Assembly: GCF_030144325.1 (NCBI RefSeq)
Contig: NZ_CP126307.1
Span: forward strand, 1,240,001-1,304,000
Source: Bosea vestrisii
GTDB lineage: Bacteria > Pseudomonadota > Alphaproteobacteria > Rhizobiales > Beijerinckiaceae
DNA length: 64,000 nucleotides
Direction: 5' to 3'
Within the stretch, counting starts at the first letter, position 1; each line of letters starts with the position of its first letter. Both the position numbers and the translations under genes were made by a program. The notes below the pieces were generated by a model. It ran no database searches and had not been told where the DNA came from. It was given only the letters and a program-made list of their open reading frames with translations. Positions 52,278 through 61,228 of this stretch are shown here, one piece after another.

Positions 52278-53501
52278 TCACGCCGCCGCCAGCTTCGGCC
52301 GCGCCTTCAGCATCAGCCAGCAGACGATCGCGAGATTGATCAGGTTCCAGGCGAGGCCGTTGAGGAAGGCGAGCCGGTAGGACGAGGTCGCGTCGAAGAT
52401 CACGCCCGAGACCCAGCCGCCGAAGGCCATGCCGAAGATCGTCGCCGACATCACCACGCCGATGCGCGCCCCTGCCTCGCGCGGCGGCATGTAATCGCGG
52501 ATCGCCACCGCATACATCGGCACGATGCCGCCCTGGAACAGGCCGAAGATGCCGGTGACGACGAAGAGCGAGCTCAGCCCGTCGAACCAGAGATAGAGGA
52601 AGAGCGCCATGCCCTGCATCAGCGAGGACAGAGCGAGCGTCGCGGTCCCGCCGATCCTGTCGGCGACGAAGCCCGAGCCGACGCGGCTGACGATGCCGAG
52701 CGCCATCATCACCGTCAGCATCTCGGCGCCCCGCGCCACGCCATAGCCGAGGTCGCTGCAATAGGCGACGATATGCACCTGCGGCATCGACATCGCGACG
52801 CAGCAGCAGAAGCCGGCGACGACCAGCAGCAGCTGCAGCTGGTTCGGCGACAGCCCGAGGCTGCCGCGTGCGCCAGCGCTCATCACCTCGGCCGCCGCCA
52901 GGGTCGCCGCATTCGGCCGGCGCCGGAACAGCGGCGCCAATGGCATCATCACCGCGAACGCCGCAATGCCGAGCCAGAGATGCGTCGTGCGCAGGCCATG
53001 CGTCTCGACGCCCCAGTTGATGAGCTGCGGCCAGAACATGCCGGCGAGATAGCTGCCCGAAGCCCCGAAGACGACGGCGAGGCCGCGATAGCGCTTGAAC
53101 CAGTGCGACAGGTCGGCGATCAGCGGCGAGAACCCGGTCGCGGCGCCGAGCCCGATCAGGAAGCCATGCGCCAGCGTGAACTGCCAGAGCGTGCCGGACA
53201 CGGATGCCAGTGAATAGCCGGCGGCCAGCAAACATGCGCCGAGCACGATCGGCCACATGATGCCGAAGCGATCGACCAGGCGGCCCATGACGATATTGCC
53301 GATGCCGAAGCCGATCATGGCGAAGGTATAGGGCAGCGTCGCATCGGCGCGCATGACGCCGAACTCCTGCTGCACCGCCGTCACCACCACGACCGCCGAC
53401 CAGGAGCCGACGCAGGCCACAGTCCCGATCAGCAGGGCAAGCGCCAGCCTGAACCAGGCATAGGGCGAATCCGGCGCATAGCGCGCGTCCTGGGCGTCCA
53501 T
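52278..53501 (-). CDS. MFS transporter (OFA/monocarboxylate-type)
   Basis: 407 residues with twelve hydrophobic helices. The loop motifs GRLVDRFGIMWP (2-3) and VADRIGGTATLALSSLMQGM (8-9) and GFLIGLGAATGFSPLIADLSHWFKRYRGLA (cited by parts) place it in the oxalate/formate or monocarboxylate-like MFS group. The substrate is not predictable. ATG 53501 has GAGGAAAC upstream; the frame is open to 53549. Confidence 0.92.
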   Translation of the reverse strand: MDAQDARYAPDSPYAWFRLALALLIGTVACVGSWSAVVVVTAVQQEFGVMRADATLPYTFAMIGFGIGNIVMGRLVDRFGIMWPIVLGACLLAAGYSLASVSGTLWQFTLAHGFLIGLGAATGFSPLIADLSHWFKRYRGLAVVFGASGSYLAGMFWPQLINWGVETHGLRTTHLWLGIAAFAVMMPLAPLFRRRPNAATLAAAEVMSAGARGSLGLSPNQLQLLLVVAGFCCCVAMSMPQVHIVAYCSDLGYGVARGAEMLTVMMALGIVSRVGSGFVADRIGGTATLALSSLMQGMALFLYLWFDGLSSLFVVTGIFGLFQGGIVPMYAVAIRDYMPPREAGARIGVVMSATIFGMAFGGWVSGVIFDATSSYRLAFLNGLAWNLINLAIVCWLMLKARPKLAAA

Positions 53502-53692
53502 GTTTCCTCGCGAGCGCGACGGAGAACGATCTTCTCTCTGCCCGAGCATTAGGCAGCGTTGAACGCCGCCACAAGCGCGCGGGCGCCGGGGCGATGCAGC
53601 GCGGATGTGGGTGCATCATGCCACTTTGCCCGCAGCGCTTGCCATTGAAGCGACGCGCTCGGCATGCTGCACGCCTTGTCCCCGGGAGCGCG

Positions 53693-54715
53693 ATGGCCAG
53701 GATCTGCATCTACGGCGCCGGCTCGATCGGCTGTTATCTCGGCGGGCGCCTCGCTGCCGGTGGCGCCGAGGTCGGACTCATTGGCCGCTCCGGCGTCGGC
53801 GAAGAGCTCCGCGCCCATGGCCTGACGCTGACGCATTATGACGGCGGGAGCTGGCGGGTCGCGCCGAATGCCATCGTATTCTCGACCGATCCGAGCGCAG
53901 CAGCGAACGCCGATCTCGTCCTCGTCACGGTGAAATCGGGTGCGACAGCGCAGGCCGCGGCCGAGCTTGCGGATGTGGTTGCGCCAGAAGCCGTCGTGAT
54001 CAGTTTCCAGAACGGCCTCGGCAATGCCGACACCCTGCGCGCCGCCCTGCCCGGCCGCACCGTGCTCGCCGGCGTGGTGCCGTTCAATGTCGTTCGGCGC
54101 AGCCCGGGCGCCTTCCATCAGGCATCCGAGGGCGAACCCGAAGTCGAGGACGCAGCCGCGCTGGCTCCTTTTCTCCCCGATTTCACCCGCGCCGGCTTCG
54201 CCTTGGCCCGGCATAGGGACATCCTGCCGGTGCAATGGGCCAAGCTGCTGTTCAACCTGAACAACGCCGTCAACGCCCTCTCCGGCCTGCCATTGCAGCA
54301 GGAGCTCGGGCAGCGCGGCTATCGCCGCTGCCTTGCCCTCGCCCAGGCCGAGGCGCTCGACTTAATGGCACAAGCCAGGATCACGCCCGCCCGGCTGACG
54401 CCGCTGCCGGCGCGCTGGATCCCGGCGCTGCTGCGCCTGCCCGACGCGCTCTTCACGCGGCTCGCCCGCAAGATGCTGGCGATCGACCCGCTGGCCCGCT
54501 CGTCCATGGCCGACGATCTTGCCGCCGGCCGCGCGACCGAGGTCGACTGGATCAATGGCGAGGTGGTGCGCCTCGCACAGCGGCTCGTTCGCAGCGCCCC
54601 TGCGAACGAGCGACTGGTCGCGCTCATCCATGCAGCCGAGGCGAGCGGCGGAAAACAGAGCTGGAGCGGCGAGACTCTGCTGGCTGAACTGCGAACAAGC
54701 GCCAGGCGGAGCTAG
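53693..54715 (+). CDS. panE: 2-dehydropantoate 2-reductase family protein
   Basis: 340 residues. NADP-binding IYGAGSIGCYLGGRLAAGGA, ISFQNGLGNADTL, and the catalytic-lysine helix ILPVQWAKLLFNLNNAVNALSG match PanE. The C-terminal RATEVDWINGEVVRLAQRL is the substrate-binding helix. It reduces ketopantoate to pantoate for CoA, or acts on a related 2-keto acid, since alphaproteobacteria often have several paralogues. Confidence 0.88.
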   Translation: MARICIYGAGSIGCYLGGRLAAGGAEVGLIGRSGVGEELRAHGLTLTHYDGGSWRVAPNAIVFSTDPSAAANADLVLVTVKSGATAQAAAELADVVAPEAVVISFQNGLGNADTLRAALPGRTVLAGVVPFNVVRRSPGAFHQASEGEPEVEDAAALAPFLPDFTRAGFALARHRDILPVQWAKLLFNLNNAVNALSGLPLQQELGQRGYRRCLALAQAEALDLMAQARITPARLTPLPARWIPALLRLPDALFTRLARKMLAIDPLARSSMADDLAAGRATEVDWINGEVVRLAQRLVRSAPANERLVALIHAAEASGGKQSWSGETLLAELRTSARRS

Positions 54716-54716
54716 T

Positions 54717-55931
54717 TCAGCTCTTGCGCCCGGTCAGCTCGGCATATTGCTCGGCAGGCAACGGCCGCCCGAGCATATAGCCCTGCATGTAGTTGCAGCC
54801 CTCGTCGATCAGGAAGTCGAGCTGCTCGCGCGTCTCGACGCCTTCCGCCACCACCTCGATGTCGAGCGCATGGCCGAGCGCGATCACCGCGCGCGTGATC
54901 GCCGCCGCCTCCGAGGCGACGCCGAGATTGGCGACGAAGCTGCGATCGATCTTCAGCGTCGAGAGCGGGAACATGTGCAGATAGGAGAGCGAGGAATAAC
55001 CCGTGCCGAAATCGTCGAGCGCGATGCGCACGCCGAGCGCCTTGATCCGGTGTAGCACCAGCATGGTGCGGTCGAAATCGGTGATCATCACGCCTTCGGT
55101 GATCTCGAGCTCGAGCCGCTCCGGCTCGAGGCCGGTCTCGATCAGCACCTCGTCGATCAGCCCCGGCAGGTCGCCATGGCGGAACTGCAGCGGCGAGACG
55201 TTGACGGCGATGCGCAGCGGCTTCGCCCAGCTCGCCGCCTCGGTGCAGGCCTGGCACAACAGCTCCCGCGCCAGCGGCAGGATCAGCCCGCTTTCCTCCG
55301 CCGCCGGAATGAACTCGGACGGCGGAACGACGCCACGTTCGGGGTGGATCCATCGCGCCAGCGCCTCGAAGCCGGTCAGGACGCCCGCCGCCGAGAAGAC
55401 CGGCTGATAGTGCAGATGCAGCCGCTTCTGCGTGATCGCGGCTTCGAGATCTTCGGCGAGATGATGGCGGCCGCTCGGAGCACTTGGACCGGGCTGTTGC
55501 CCCGACGTGACGTCGACGAGCAGATTGATTGCGCCGGTGAGCTTGCCCGCGGCATCGTAGAGTGGTGTCGGCAACGGCATGATGCGCACGCGGCTGCCAT
55601 CGAGCCGTTCGGCCAGCGCCTCGACGCCCCACACCTCGCGTTCTTCGCGTAGCGCGACCGCCAAGGGACAATCTTCGAGCGGTAGGGGCGAGCCGTCGAT
55701 CTGGAACAGCTTATGGCTGATGCACCAGCGATCCTGGCCCAGCTGCGGCTCGCGCCCGACGAGACGGACTGCCGCCTGATTGAAATAAGTCACGAACCCG
55801 TCGGCATCGGTCGCATAGAGCGCCACCGGCAACCGTGCCACGATCTCGCGAAATTGGCTGTCGCCACCGCGGCCGGGCCCCACATCCTGGGATTTCTCCG
55901 GCTTCGAGTTACCGGGGGGCTTCGGCGGCAT
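54717..55931 (-). CDS. PAS-EAL protein, probable c-di-GMP phosphodiesterase
   Basis: 404 residues, soluble. The PAS domain is about 28-142 (LPVALYATDADGFVTYFNQAA). The EAL domain is about 160-400 with FEALARW, VNVSPLQFRHG, LELEITEGVMITD, LDDFGTGYSSLSYL, KIDRSFV and VVAEGVET. All the usual metal and catalytic residues appear intact, and there is no GGDEF domain, so it should only degrade c-di-GMP. Its stop is 1 bp from the panE stop (convergent). Confidence 0.92.
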   Translation of the reverse strand: MPPKPPGNSKPEKSQDVGPGRGGDSQFREIVARLPVALYATDADGFVTYFNQAAVRLVGREPQLGQDRWCISHKLFQIDGSPLPLEDCPLAVALREEREVWGVEALAERLDGSRVRIMPLPTPLYDAAGKLTGAINLLVDVTSGQQPGPSAPSGRHHLAEDLEAAITQKRLHLHYQPVFSAAGVLTGFEALARWIHPERGVVPPSEFIPAAEESGLILPLARELLCQACTEAASWAKPLRIAVNVSPLQFRHGDLPGLIDEVLIETGLEPERLELEITEGVMITDFDRTMLVLHRIKALGVRIALDDFGTGYSSLSYLHMFPLSTLKIDRSFVANLGVASEAAAITRAVIALGHALDIEVVAEGVETREQLDFLIDEGCNYMQGYMLGRPLPAEQYAELTGRKS

Positions 55932-56202
55932 GAAAAGGGTCTCGGTAAGACAGGCGCGATGACGATATCAAAGCCCGAAAAACCGAATAAAGTTTTAAAT
56001 GGCAGGAGCCCAGGCTGCACCCCAGCCAAATACCTAACCGGGTCATCGAGAAACAATTCACGGAAGACGTATAATTCAAGTCAAATTCTTTAAGTGTCCC
56101 AAGGGCACAGCGATATTCACTGAAACATAAAAATTTTAATCGATTTCCACGGATGTCTGTCTGAAACATTGCTCTCGGCAGAGTCGAGATTATCGTAAAT
56201 CC

Positions 56203-56490
56203 CTATTTGAACAGGCGTTCGCCTTGCTCGTCGATCAACTGCCTGGCCTTGATGATGGCGAAGTCAGCCGCCTCGTCCGCGCCCGGAAACCGATCGGCCC
56301 GGATGAAGCGATGGCTCTTCACCTCGCCGTCAATCTCCTTCTCGATCACGCCTGCAAGCTGCTGCTGCCCGCCCTCGGGGAACGGTGTCGCATGGATGGT
56401 GAAGCCCTTGTACTCGGTGCTCTTCAGCGGCGCGGCAGGACCGGCCGGCTTGGCTTCCTTGCGACCGAACAGGGATTTGAGAAAGGACAT
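56203..56490 (-). CDS. HlyU-family protein
   Basis: 95 residues: MSFLKSLFGRKEAKPAG, then EYKGFTIHATPFPEGGQQQL, HRFIRADRFPGADEAADF and ARQLIDEQGERLFK. This is the alphaproteobacterial HlyU-like family. Vibrio HlyU is a regulator, but this group lacks an obvious HTH and its role is open. The flanking 271-bp AT-rich gap (55932-56202) shows only a weak hairpin at 56173-56189 and no gene; the 244-bp gap to 56734 also shows none. Confidence 0.85.
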   Translation of the reverse strand: MSFLKSLFGRKEAKPAGPAAPLKSTEYKGFTIHATPFPEGGQQQLAGVIEKEIDGEVKSHRFIRADRFPGADEAADFAIIKARQLIDEQGERLFK

Positions 56491-56734
56491 GAGCGGGCTC
56501 CATCTGACCCGCGCTGTATAGCGCAGATGCTGCCTGCTTGGCCAAGGGGCCATGCCATCCCTTGCCGGGCGTGAGGAACGGCAAGGGCGACCGGCCACAC
56601 GAGCTTGCGCGTCTGCGGGTACAGGGCCACTGGCGAAACGGCGCCAGCATCCCCATGTTTCTTGAAGACAGGGCGGAATAGAGGCCCGTCCACCTTTCGC
56701 GCTCTTCTTGGCCCGCTCTGTCGCAGGAGCAGCC

Positions 56735-57050
56735 ATGACGCGCTTCTTCAAATCTCTTCTGCCGTTCTTGCTGGCATTGCCACTTCTGTCCGGCAACGCC
56801 CGCGCGCAGGTTCCCGCCGATCTTCCTTGTGCCGATCGCAACCTGGCGACGACGCAACTGCGTGAACTCTATGGCGAGCGCCGGATCGGCTACGGCCTTG
56901 CCGCGAACGGCAGCGTGATCGAGCTTTTTCGCCGCTCCGAACGGCTCCTTCACCCTGTTCGCGACCTTGCCGTATGGCGTGAGCTGCCTGATCGCCACCG
57001 GGCAGTCCTGGGAGCCGCCGCCTGAGTACGAGCATTATGCCGGCCGATGA
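56735..57050 (+). pseudogene. Small secreted protein gene with a one-base frameshift
   Basis: It starts MTRFFKSLLPFLLALPLLSG with a signal peptide (cleavage after NARA) and AGGAG upstream. In frame it reads to SVIELFRRSE and then loses pattern. Removing one T from the T5 run at 56925-56929 gives ELFAAPNGSFTLFATLPYG, VSCLIATGQSWEPPPEYE, the expected C-terminus of this family with its second cysteine, stopping at 57050. So it is a recent frameshift or a sequencing error. Function unknown. Confidence 0.78.
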
Positions 57051-57156
57051 GAGCTCGGCAGGTCGCGCGGACAGATTGCACGACGCTCCCGGCGTCAGCA
57101 GCGCAGCCACCCTATTTCCCCACATCGCCTCCCCCGCTGACGGGGCGCTTGCGTTC

Positions 57157-57199
57157 ATCTCCGGAATAATACCATACTAGATGGTATTATTCCGGAGAT
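57157..57199. promoter_or_regulatory. Perfect 19-bp inverted repeat overlapping a ribosome-binding site
   Basis: Arms 57157-57175 and 57181-57199 are perfect complements separated by ACTAG. The right arm carries the GGAG at 57194-57197 that serves the ATG at 57204. As DNA it could bind the TetR protein of the same operon (core ATACCAT...ATGGTAT). As RNA it would hide the ribosome-binding site. Confidence 0.8.
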
Positions 57200-57203
57200 C
57201 GCC

Positions 57204-57575
57204 ATGAACATCTGGCTCGCCCTTGCCGCCGCTTTGGCGGCTGCCACCACGCTGATCCACTTCATTCTCGGTGGCAGGCACGTCGCCGCACCTCTGCTGG
57301 CGACCGAGCGGCTGCACGCCGTGCCGAAATTCACCATGTATTATTGCTGGCATCTGGTCACGATCGTGCTCGCCGCGCTGGCGCTCGCATTTGGCCTCGC
57401 GGCGACCGGCCAGGGCAGTCGCGACCTCGCCCTCTTCGCCACCGCCGGCGCTGCGCTGTTTTGCCTGTGGAGCCTCGCCATGATCGGGCTGTTCCGCCTG
57501 CGGATCGCGCATTTCCCGCAATGGGCGCTGTTCGCAGCGACCGCCGTCAGCGGCGCGATCGGCCTGTGGCAGTAG
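57204..57575 (+). CDS. Four-helix membrane protein of unknown function
   Basis: 123 residues with four hydrophobic helices (about 2-24, 44-67, 76-98 and 104-122). HFILGGRHVAAPLL and MYYCWHLVTIVLAALALAFG carry conserved-looking His, Tyr and Trp residues. No family name recognised. It is translationally coupled to the downstream TetR gene by a 10-bp overlap and preceded by a long inverted repeat, so the two form an autoregulated operon by inference. Confidence 0.8.
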   Translation: MNIWLALAAALAAATTLIHFILGGRHVAAPLLATERLHAVPKFTMYYCWHLVTIVLAALALAFGLAATGQGSRDLALFATAGAALFCLWSLAMIGLFRLRIAHFPQWALFAATAVSGAIGLWQ

Positions 57576-58129
57576 CTCCCCCTCCCCGCTTCCGCCCGCC
57601 CGACTGGCTCGCGCTCGGCCTCGCCGCACTCGCCGAGCAGGGACCGGCCGGGCTGACGATCGAGGCGCTCTGCCGGCGCGCCGGCAAGACCAAGGGCTCA
57701 TTCTACGCGCATTTTCCGGCGATCGAAGCCTACCACGCCGCGCTCGCCTTGCATTGGCGCGAGACCTATACGCTTCGCCTGATGCAGGAGGCCGACAAGG
57801 GCGAAGCGGCGCAGGACAGGTTGATCGCGCTCGACCGGATGGCGCTGGCCCTCGACGTCCGCGTCGAGCAGGGCATGCGCCGCCTCGCCCAGCTCGATGC
57901 CGGTGTCGCGGCAACCTGCGCCGAGGTCGACCGCGAGCGCATCGGCTATCTGGAGAAGCTCCATAGCGACACCAAGCGCTTCACGCCCGACGAGGCCCTC
58001 GCTTTGGCCCGCGTCGAATACGCCGCCTTCATCGGCTTCCAGCAGCTCGATCTCGGCCTGTCGCCGGACGATCTGCACGAATGCTACCGCTCCTTCACGC
58101 GGCTGCTCACCCACTCGGCTGGGAGCTGA
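57566..58129 (+). CDS. TetR-family transcriptional regulator
   Basis: 187 residues from GTG 57566. HTH: PDWLALGLAALAEQGPAGLT, EALCRRAGKTKGSFYAHFPAIEAYH (cited by halves). The C-terminal domain is helical, with no assigned ligand. The upstream gene encodes a small membrane protein; the perfect inverted repeat at 57157-57199 is the likely operator. Confidence 0.88.
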   Translation: MAVAPPPRFRPPDWLALGLAALAEQGPAGLTIEALCRRAGKTKGSFYAHFPAIEAYHAALALHWRETYTLRLMQEADKGEAAQDRLIALDRMALALDVRVEQGMRRLAQLDAGVAATCAEVDRERIGYLEKLHSDTKRFTPDEALALARVEYAAFIGFQQLDLGLSPDDLHECYRSFTRLLTHSAGS

Positions 58130-58134
58130 CCGGC

Positions 58135-58560
58135 TCAGGCGAGATGCAGCACGACCTCGCGCCGGTGCGGGCTGGTGCGATGCTCGAACAGGTAGATTCC
58201 CTGCCAGGTCCCGAGTGCGAGCCTACCCCCACTCACCGGAATCGAGAGCGTGACCGGCAGCACGGCCGCCTTGATATGGGCCGGCATGTCGTCCGGCCCC
58301 TCGGCACGGTGGGTCAGATAGGCCATCGATGGATCGTCCGCCGGCGGCACGAGGCGGGTGAAGAAGGCGACGAGATCGCGCTGCACGTCCGGGTCGGCAT
58401 TCTCCTGGATCAGCAGCGAGCAGGAGGTATGGCGTACGAACAGCGTCAGCAGGCCGAGATCGACCGCTGCTTCGCGCACGAAGCGGACGGCGGCATCGGT
58501 GAATTCATAGAGTCCCGCTCCGCGTGTCTCGATCGCGAGGCGGGTCTGCTTTGCGGCCAT
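58135..58560 (-). CDS. YjbQ/UPF0047-family protein
   Basis: 141 residues: LLTLFVRHTSCSLLIQENADP, VQRDLVAFFTRLVPPADDP, HIKAAVLPVTLSIPVSGGRLALGTWQGIYL (cited by parts) and EHRTSPHRREVVLHL. The H-x-S/C and late H residues form the conserved pocket. The family has been annotated as secondary thiamine-phosphate synthase, but its physiological role is unsettled. It shares one base with the LysE gene stop. Confidence 0.92.
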   Translation of the reverse strand: MAAKQTRLAIETRGAGLYEFTDAAVRFVREAAVDLGLLTLFVRHTSCSLLIQENADPDVQRDLVAFFTRLVPPADDPSMAYLTHRAEGPDDMPAHIKAAVLPVTLSIPVSGGRLALGTWQGIYLFEHRTSPHRREVVLHLA

Positions 58561-59171
58561 CAGCGCTCGGTCAGGGCGAGCTTGGCGCCCAGAGCAACGA
58601 AGGCCGCCGCGAAGGTGCGCCGGAGCCAGGCCATCACCGCTGGCCGGCTCACCACCTTGTCGCGCATCGCCGCGGCGAACAGGCCGTAGAGCGCGAAGAC
58701 GATAAAGGTCATCGCCATGAACACGCCCGAGAGCTCGAGCATGCGCGCCATCGGGCTCGCCTCGTTGGCGGCGATGAACTGCGGCAGGAAGGCGACGAAG
58801 AAGATCGAGAGCTTGGGGTTGAGCACGTTGATCGCGATGCCGTCGACCAGCACGCGCCAGGCCGAGCGCTTGTCGGCCTTGGTCTCGACACTGAGCGCGC
58901 CCTGCTCCTTCAGCGTCTGCCAGGCCATCCAGAGCAGATAGGCGACGCCGGCATATTTGACGATCTCGAAGGCGAGCGCGCTCGCGTGCAGCAGGGCCGC
59001 GAGGCCCATCATCGCGGCGAGCAGATGCGGCACGATGCCGAGCGTGCAGGCGAAGGAGGCGAGCACGCTGGCCTTGGCCCCGCGCGTCAGCCCGGCGGCG
59101 ATGGTGTAGATCGCGCCCGTCCCGGGCGAAGCGACGATGATCAGCGAGGTCAGCAGGAATTCGAGGGACAT
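58560..59171 (-). CDS. LysE/RhtB-family amino-acid exporter
   Basis: 203 residues with about six helices: FLLTSLIIVASPGTGAIYTIAAGLTRGAKAS (cited by parts) is the LysE signature with the PGP/PGT motif, and VLNPKLSIFFVAFLPQF is the second conserved block. It exports amino acids or related metabolites. Overlaps the downstream YjbQ gene by one base. Confidence 0.92.
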   Translation of the reverse strand: MSLEFLLTSLIIVASPGTGAIYTIAAGLTRGAKASVLASFACTLGIVPHLLAAMMGLAALLHASALAFEIVKYAGVAYLLWMAWQTLKEQGALSVETKADKRSAWRVLVDGIAINVLNPKLSIFFVAFLPQFIAANEASPMARMLELSGVFMAMTFIVFALYGLFAAAMRDKVVSRPAVMAWLRRTFAAAFVALGAKLALTER

Positions 59172-59234
59172 GCTTCACTCCAGCTCCAGCGACGCTGCCG
59201 GAGCCGCATCGATATCCCGACTGCCGAGGCCTTG

Positions 59235-59510
59235 CTAGCCCAGCCCTTCGAAGATGCCGCCGATCACCGTGACGACCACCTCCCCCGTGGCGACCACGGC
59301 GGTCCCGGCGCCTTCGATCACGGTCCCGACGGCCTTGACCGCAACGCCGACCGCCTCGATCGAGACATTGCTGGCGATATCAAGAACACCCTCGACGATC
59401 TCGCCGACACCAGAGCCTTCCTCTTCCTGCTTCTTTGCCTGCGGTGGAAGATTCGCCTGCAGCGCCGCCTTGGTGGCTTCGATCTCATCGGCGGTCGGGA
59501 TACCGGTCAT
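59235..59510 (-). CDS. Small Gly/Val-rich protein of unknown function
   Basis: 91 residues. A charged N-terminal part (EATKAALQANLPPQAKKQEEE) is followed by a repetitive Gly/Val/Ala stretch (IVEGVLDIASNVSIEAVGVA, VKAVGTVIEGAGTAVVATG) with glycine-zipper-like spacing. The start has a strong GGAGGAGCAGGA site. No family recognised. Its composition recalls the glycine-rich part of the orphan at 60.2 kb, which may be coincidence. The 225-bp gap 59511-59735 shows no gene. Confidence 0.6.
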   Translation of the reverse strand: MTGIPTADEIEATKAALQANLPPQAKKQEEEGSGVGEIVEGVLDIASNVSIEAVGVAVKAVGTVIEGAGTAVVATGEVVVTVIGGIFEGLG

Positions 59511-59735
59511 TCCTGCTCCTCCAAGGAAGCCCCGATTGTGGGGCTGACCTTAGCAGAACTGTGGCGGACTGAGCGGATTCTGCTTGCCTCCTGCCCAGGC
59601 CGGCCGTAAAGCGCAACCCGCGCGTCCCTCTGGGCGGCCGTAAGCGTCTCACGTCAGGCAACGCATCCACCCGGCTTAGCGCCGCCAGGATGCATTAAGG
59701 CCATGACGGCGCGGCCAATCCTTACGGATGTTTCC

Positions 59736-59981
59736 ATGAACCGCTTTCGCAAGCTCCCGGCGCGCTATGGCGCGCTCGTCACCCCCTTGATCCTCTCTGG
59801 CCTGATGACCCTGATCGTCTCAGGCATCTCGACGCTGCGCGTCCTCGGCCCGACGCCGGCCTTCCTGCAGAACTGGGCCGGCGCCTGGGGCCTGAGCTGG
59901 CTGATCGCCTTTCCGGTCCTGCTGTTGGCGCTGCCGATGGCCCGTCGGATCACCGCGATGCTCGTCGCGCCGGCAGGCTGA
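59736..59981 (+). CDS. DUF2798 family membrane protein
   Basis: 81 residues with two helices: RYGALVTPLILSGLMTLIVSGISTLR (cited by parts) and WAGAWGLSWLIAFPVLLLALP, then RRITAMLVAP. This is the DUF2798 pattern. Function unknown. An in-frame ATG at 59703 would add 11 residues. Single gene before an AT-richer 203-bp gap. Confidence 0.85.
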   Translation: MNRFRKLPARYGALVTPLILSGLMTLIVSGISTLRVLGPTPAFLQNWAGAWGLSWLIAFPVLLLALPMARRITAMLVAPAG

Positions 59982-60184
59982 CTTCGGAGCAGAAAGGGCG
60001 GCTCGCGTCGCCCTTGGCCAGCAACGCCAGGTCGAAACCAGCCCTGAAGTGCCCAATCGCGCCCTGCGATCCAGCGATGAAAGCTGATCGTGGCACGAAT
60101 GACATTCCTCGAGACGCATCAAATTTCCTTACGTCATCATCAGGGTATCGAAAAACTTGATTCGACTCCAGCAAGGGCAGAAAC

Positions 60185-61228
60185 ATGCAAAAGAATATTT
60201 CAGTCGTCTGCTATGATCTACCCACGATCAGCCGGTTTATTCGTTCCTGCGCGCTGGTCATCGCGACACAGCATTCCATGAAGGTTGAATGGGAAACCTA
60301 CCGGGACAGCAAGGTCATCAATGCCATCTATACGGTCTTCTTCTGGAAGGAACCGCCAGGCATAGCCGTGGTGAAGGATGGGGCTCCGGCCGAAATCGAA
60401 CGGCGCACGGATCAGATGTTCGAGCGGTTCATTTTGGCCTGGGTCCGAAAACTGGCCGAACAGGGCCCCCGCGCCGGACAAGAGTACTTGTCGTTCCTCG
60501 GGCACCTTCGCGACATGGCGCGGAACGACATCCTGAACCTTTATCGCGAGGTCTCCGGCATCAATAGCGACGTCATCCGGGAAACACAGCAGGGCATCAA
60601 GAATCTCGCTCGCATCAAGCTCGGCGCGCAGGTTGGCGTCGCAGTCATCGGCGGCATCGTCGGAGTCGGATTTGTCGCGCCTGTGCTAGTCGGCGGCACT
60701 CTGGCCGCCGGCGGCGGTCTCACGATTCTCGGCCTCCAGGCGGGCACCACGGCGGGAGGGTTTGCTGTTGCCGGCTTCGCTCATTCGATCACCCATTCGA
60801 TCATCAAGAACTGGGAGGCCGGCGCGGAGGCTCAAGTGGCTGTGATCGTGAACGAGGATGTCGGAAAGGAAGTGGGGAAAACTCTGGTAGGCCACGTAGG
60901 GGACCGGGCCGTGGAGCACACGCTCGAAAAAGCCCTCGCCGGATCGGCGAAGGCCCAGCAGGCGATGCGCTCGGCCCAAGGCGAGATCAACAAATACTCG
61001 GCTCGGCTCGCTCAAGAAGGACTGACCCGGAAGGCCTCAGAGAAAGCGGCCCGCAGGGTGGCCGACAACATGACACGCGTAGCGACACGCACGGCGGAGA
61101 TAGCCAAGCACAAGAGCGCAGCTGCATCGGCCACAAGGGCCGGTGTGTACCTTCCCGTCCTCTTCGCAGGCTTGGACATTCGGGATGCGTGGAACGAGTA
61201 CAACGAAACCATGGAACGCAATCGCTAG
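60185..61228 (+). CDS. Orphan glycine-rich membrane-associated protein, function unknown
   Basis: 347 residues, no signal peptide and no family recognised. The N-terminal 140 residues are mixed (ISVVCYDLPTISRFIRSCAL, then FWKEPPGIAVVKDGA and an amphipathic helix to about 130). Residues 147-199 are strongly hydrophobic and glycine-rich (VGVAVIGGIVGVGFVAPVLV, GGTLAAGGGLTILGLQAGTT). The rest is Ala/Lys/Arg-rich amphipathic helix (about 225-312) with a last hydrophobic patch VYLPVLFAGL. Base use is visibly less GC-rich than neighbours. AAGGGC precedes the start. It might be a pore-forming or polymorphic-toxin-like protein; this is speculation. Confidence 0.72.
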   Translation: MQKNISVVCYDLPTISRFIRSCALVIATQHSMKVEWETYRDSKVINAIYTVFFWKEPPGIAVVKDGAPAEIERRTDQMFERFILAWVRKLAEQGPRAGQEYLSFLGHLRDMARNDILNLYREVSGINSDVIRETQQGIKNLARIKLGAQVGVAVIGGIVGVGFVAPVLVGGTLAAGGGLTILGLQAGTTAGGFAVAGFAHSITHSIIKNWEAGAEAQVAVIVNEDVGKEVGKTLVGHVGDRAVEHTLEKALAGSAKAQQAMRSAQGEINKYSARLAQEGLTRKASEKAARRVADNMTRVATRTAEIAKHKSAAASATRAGVYLPVLFAGLDIRDAWNEYNETMERNR

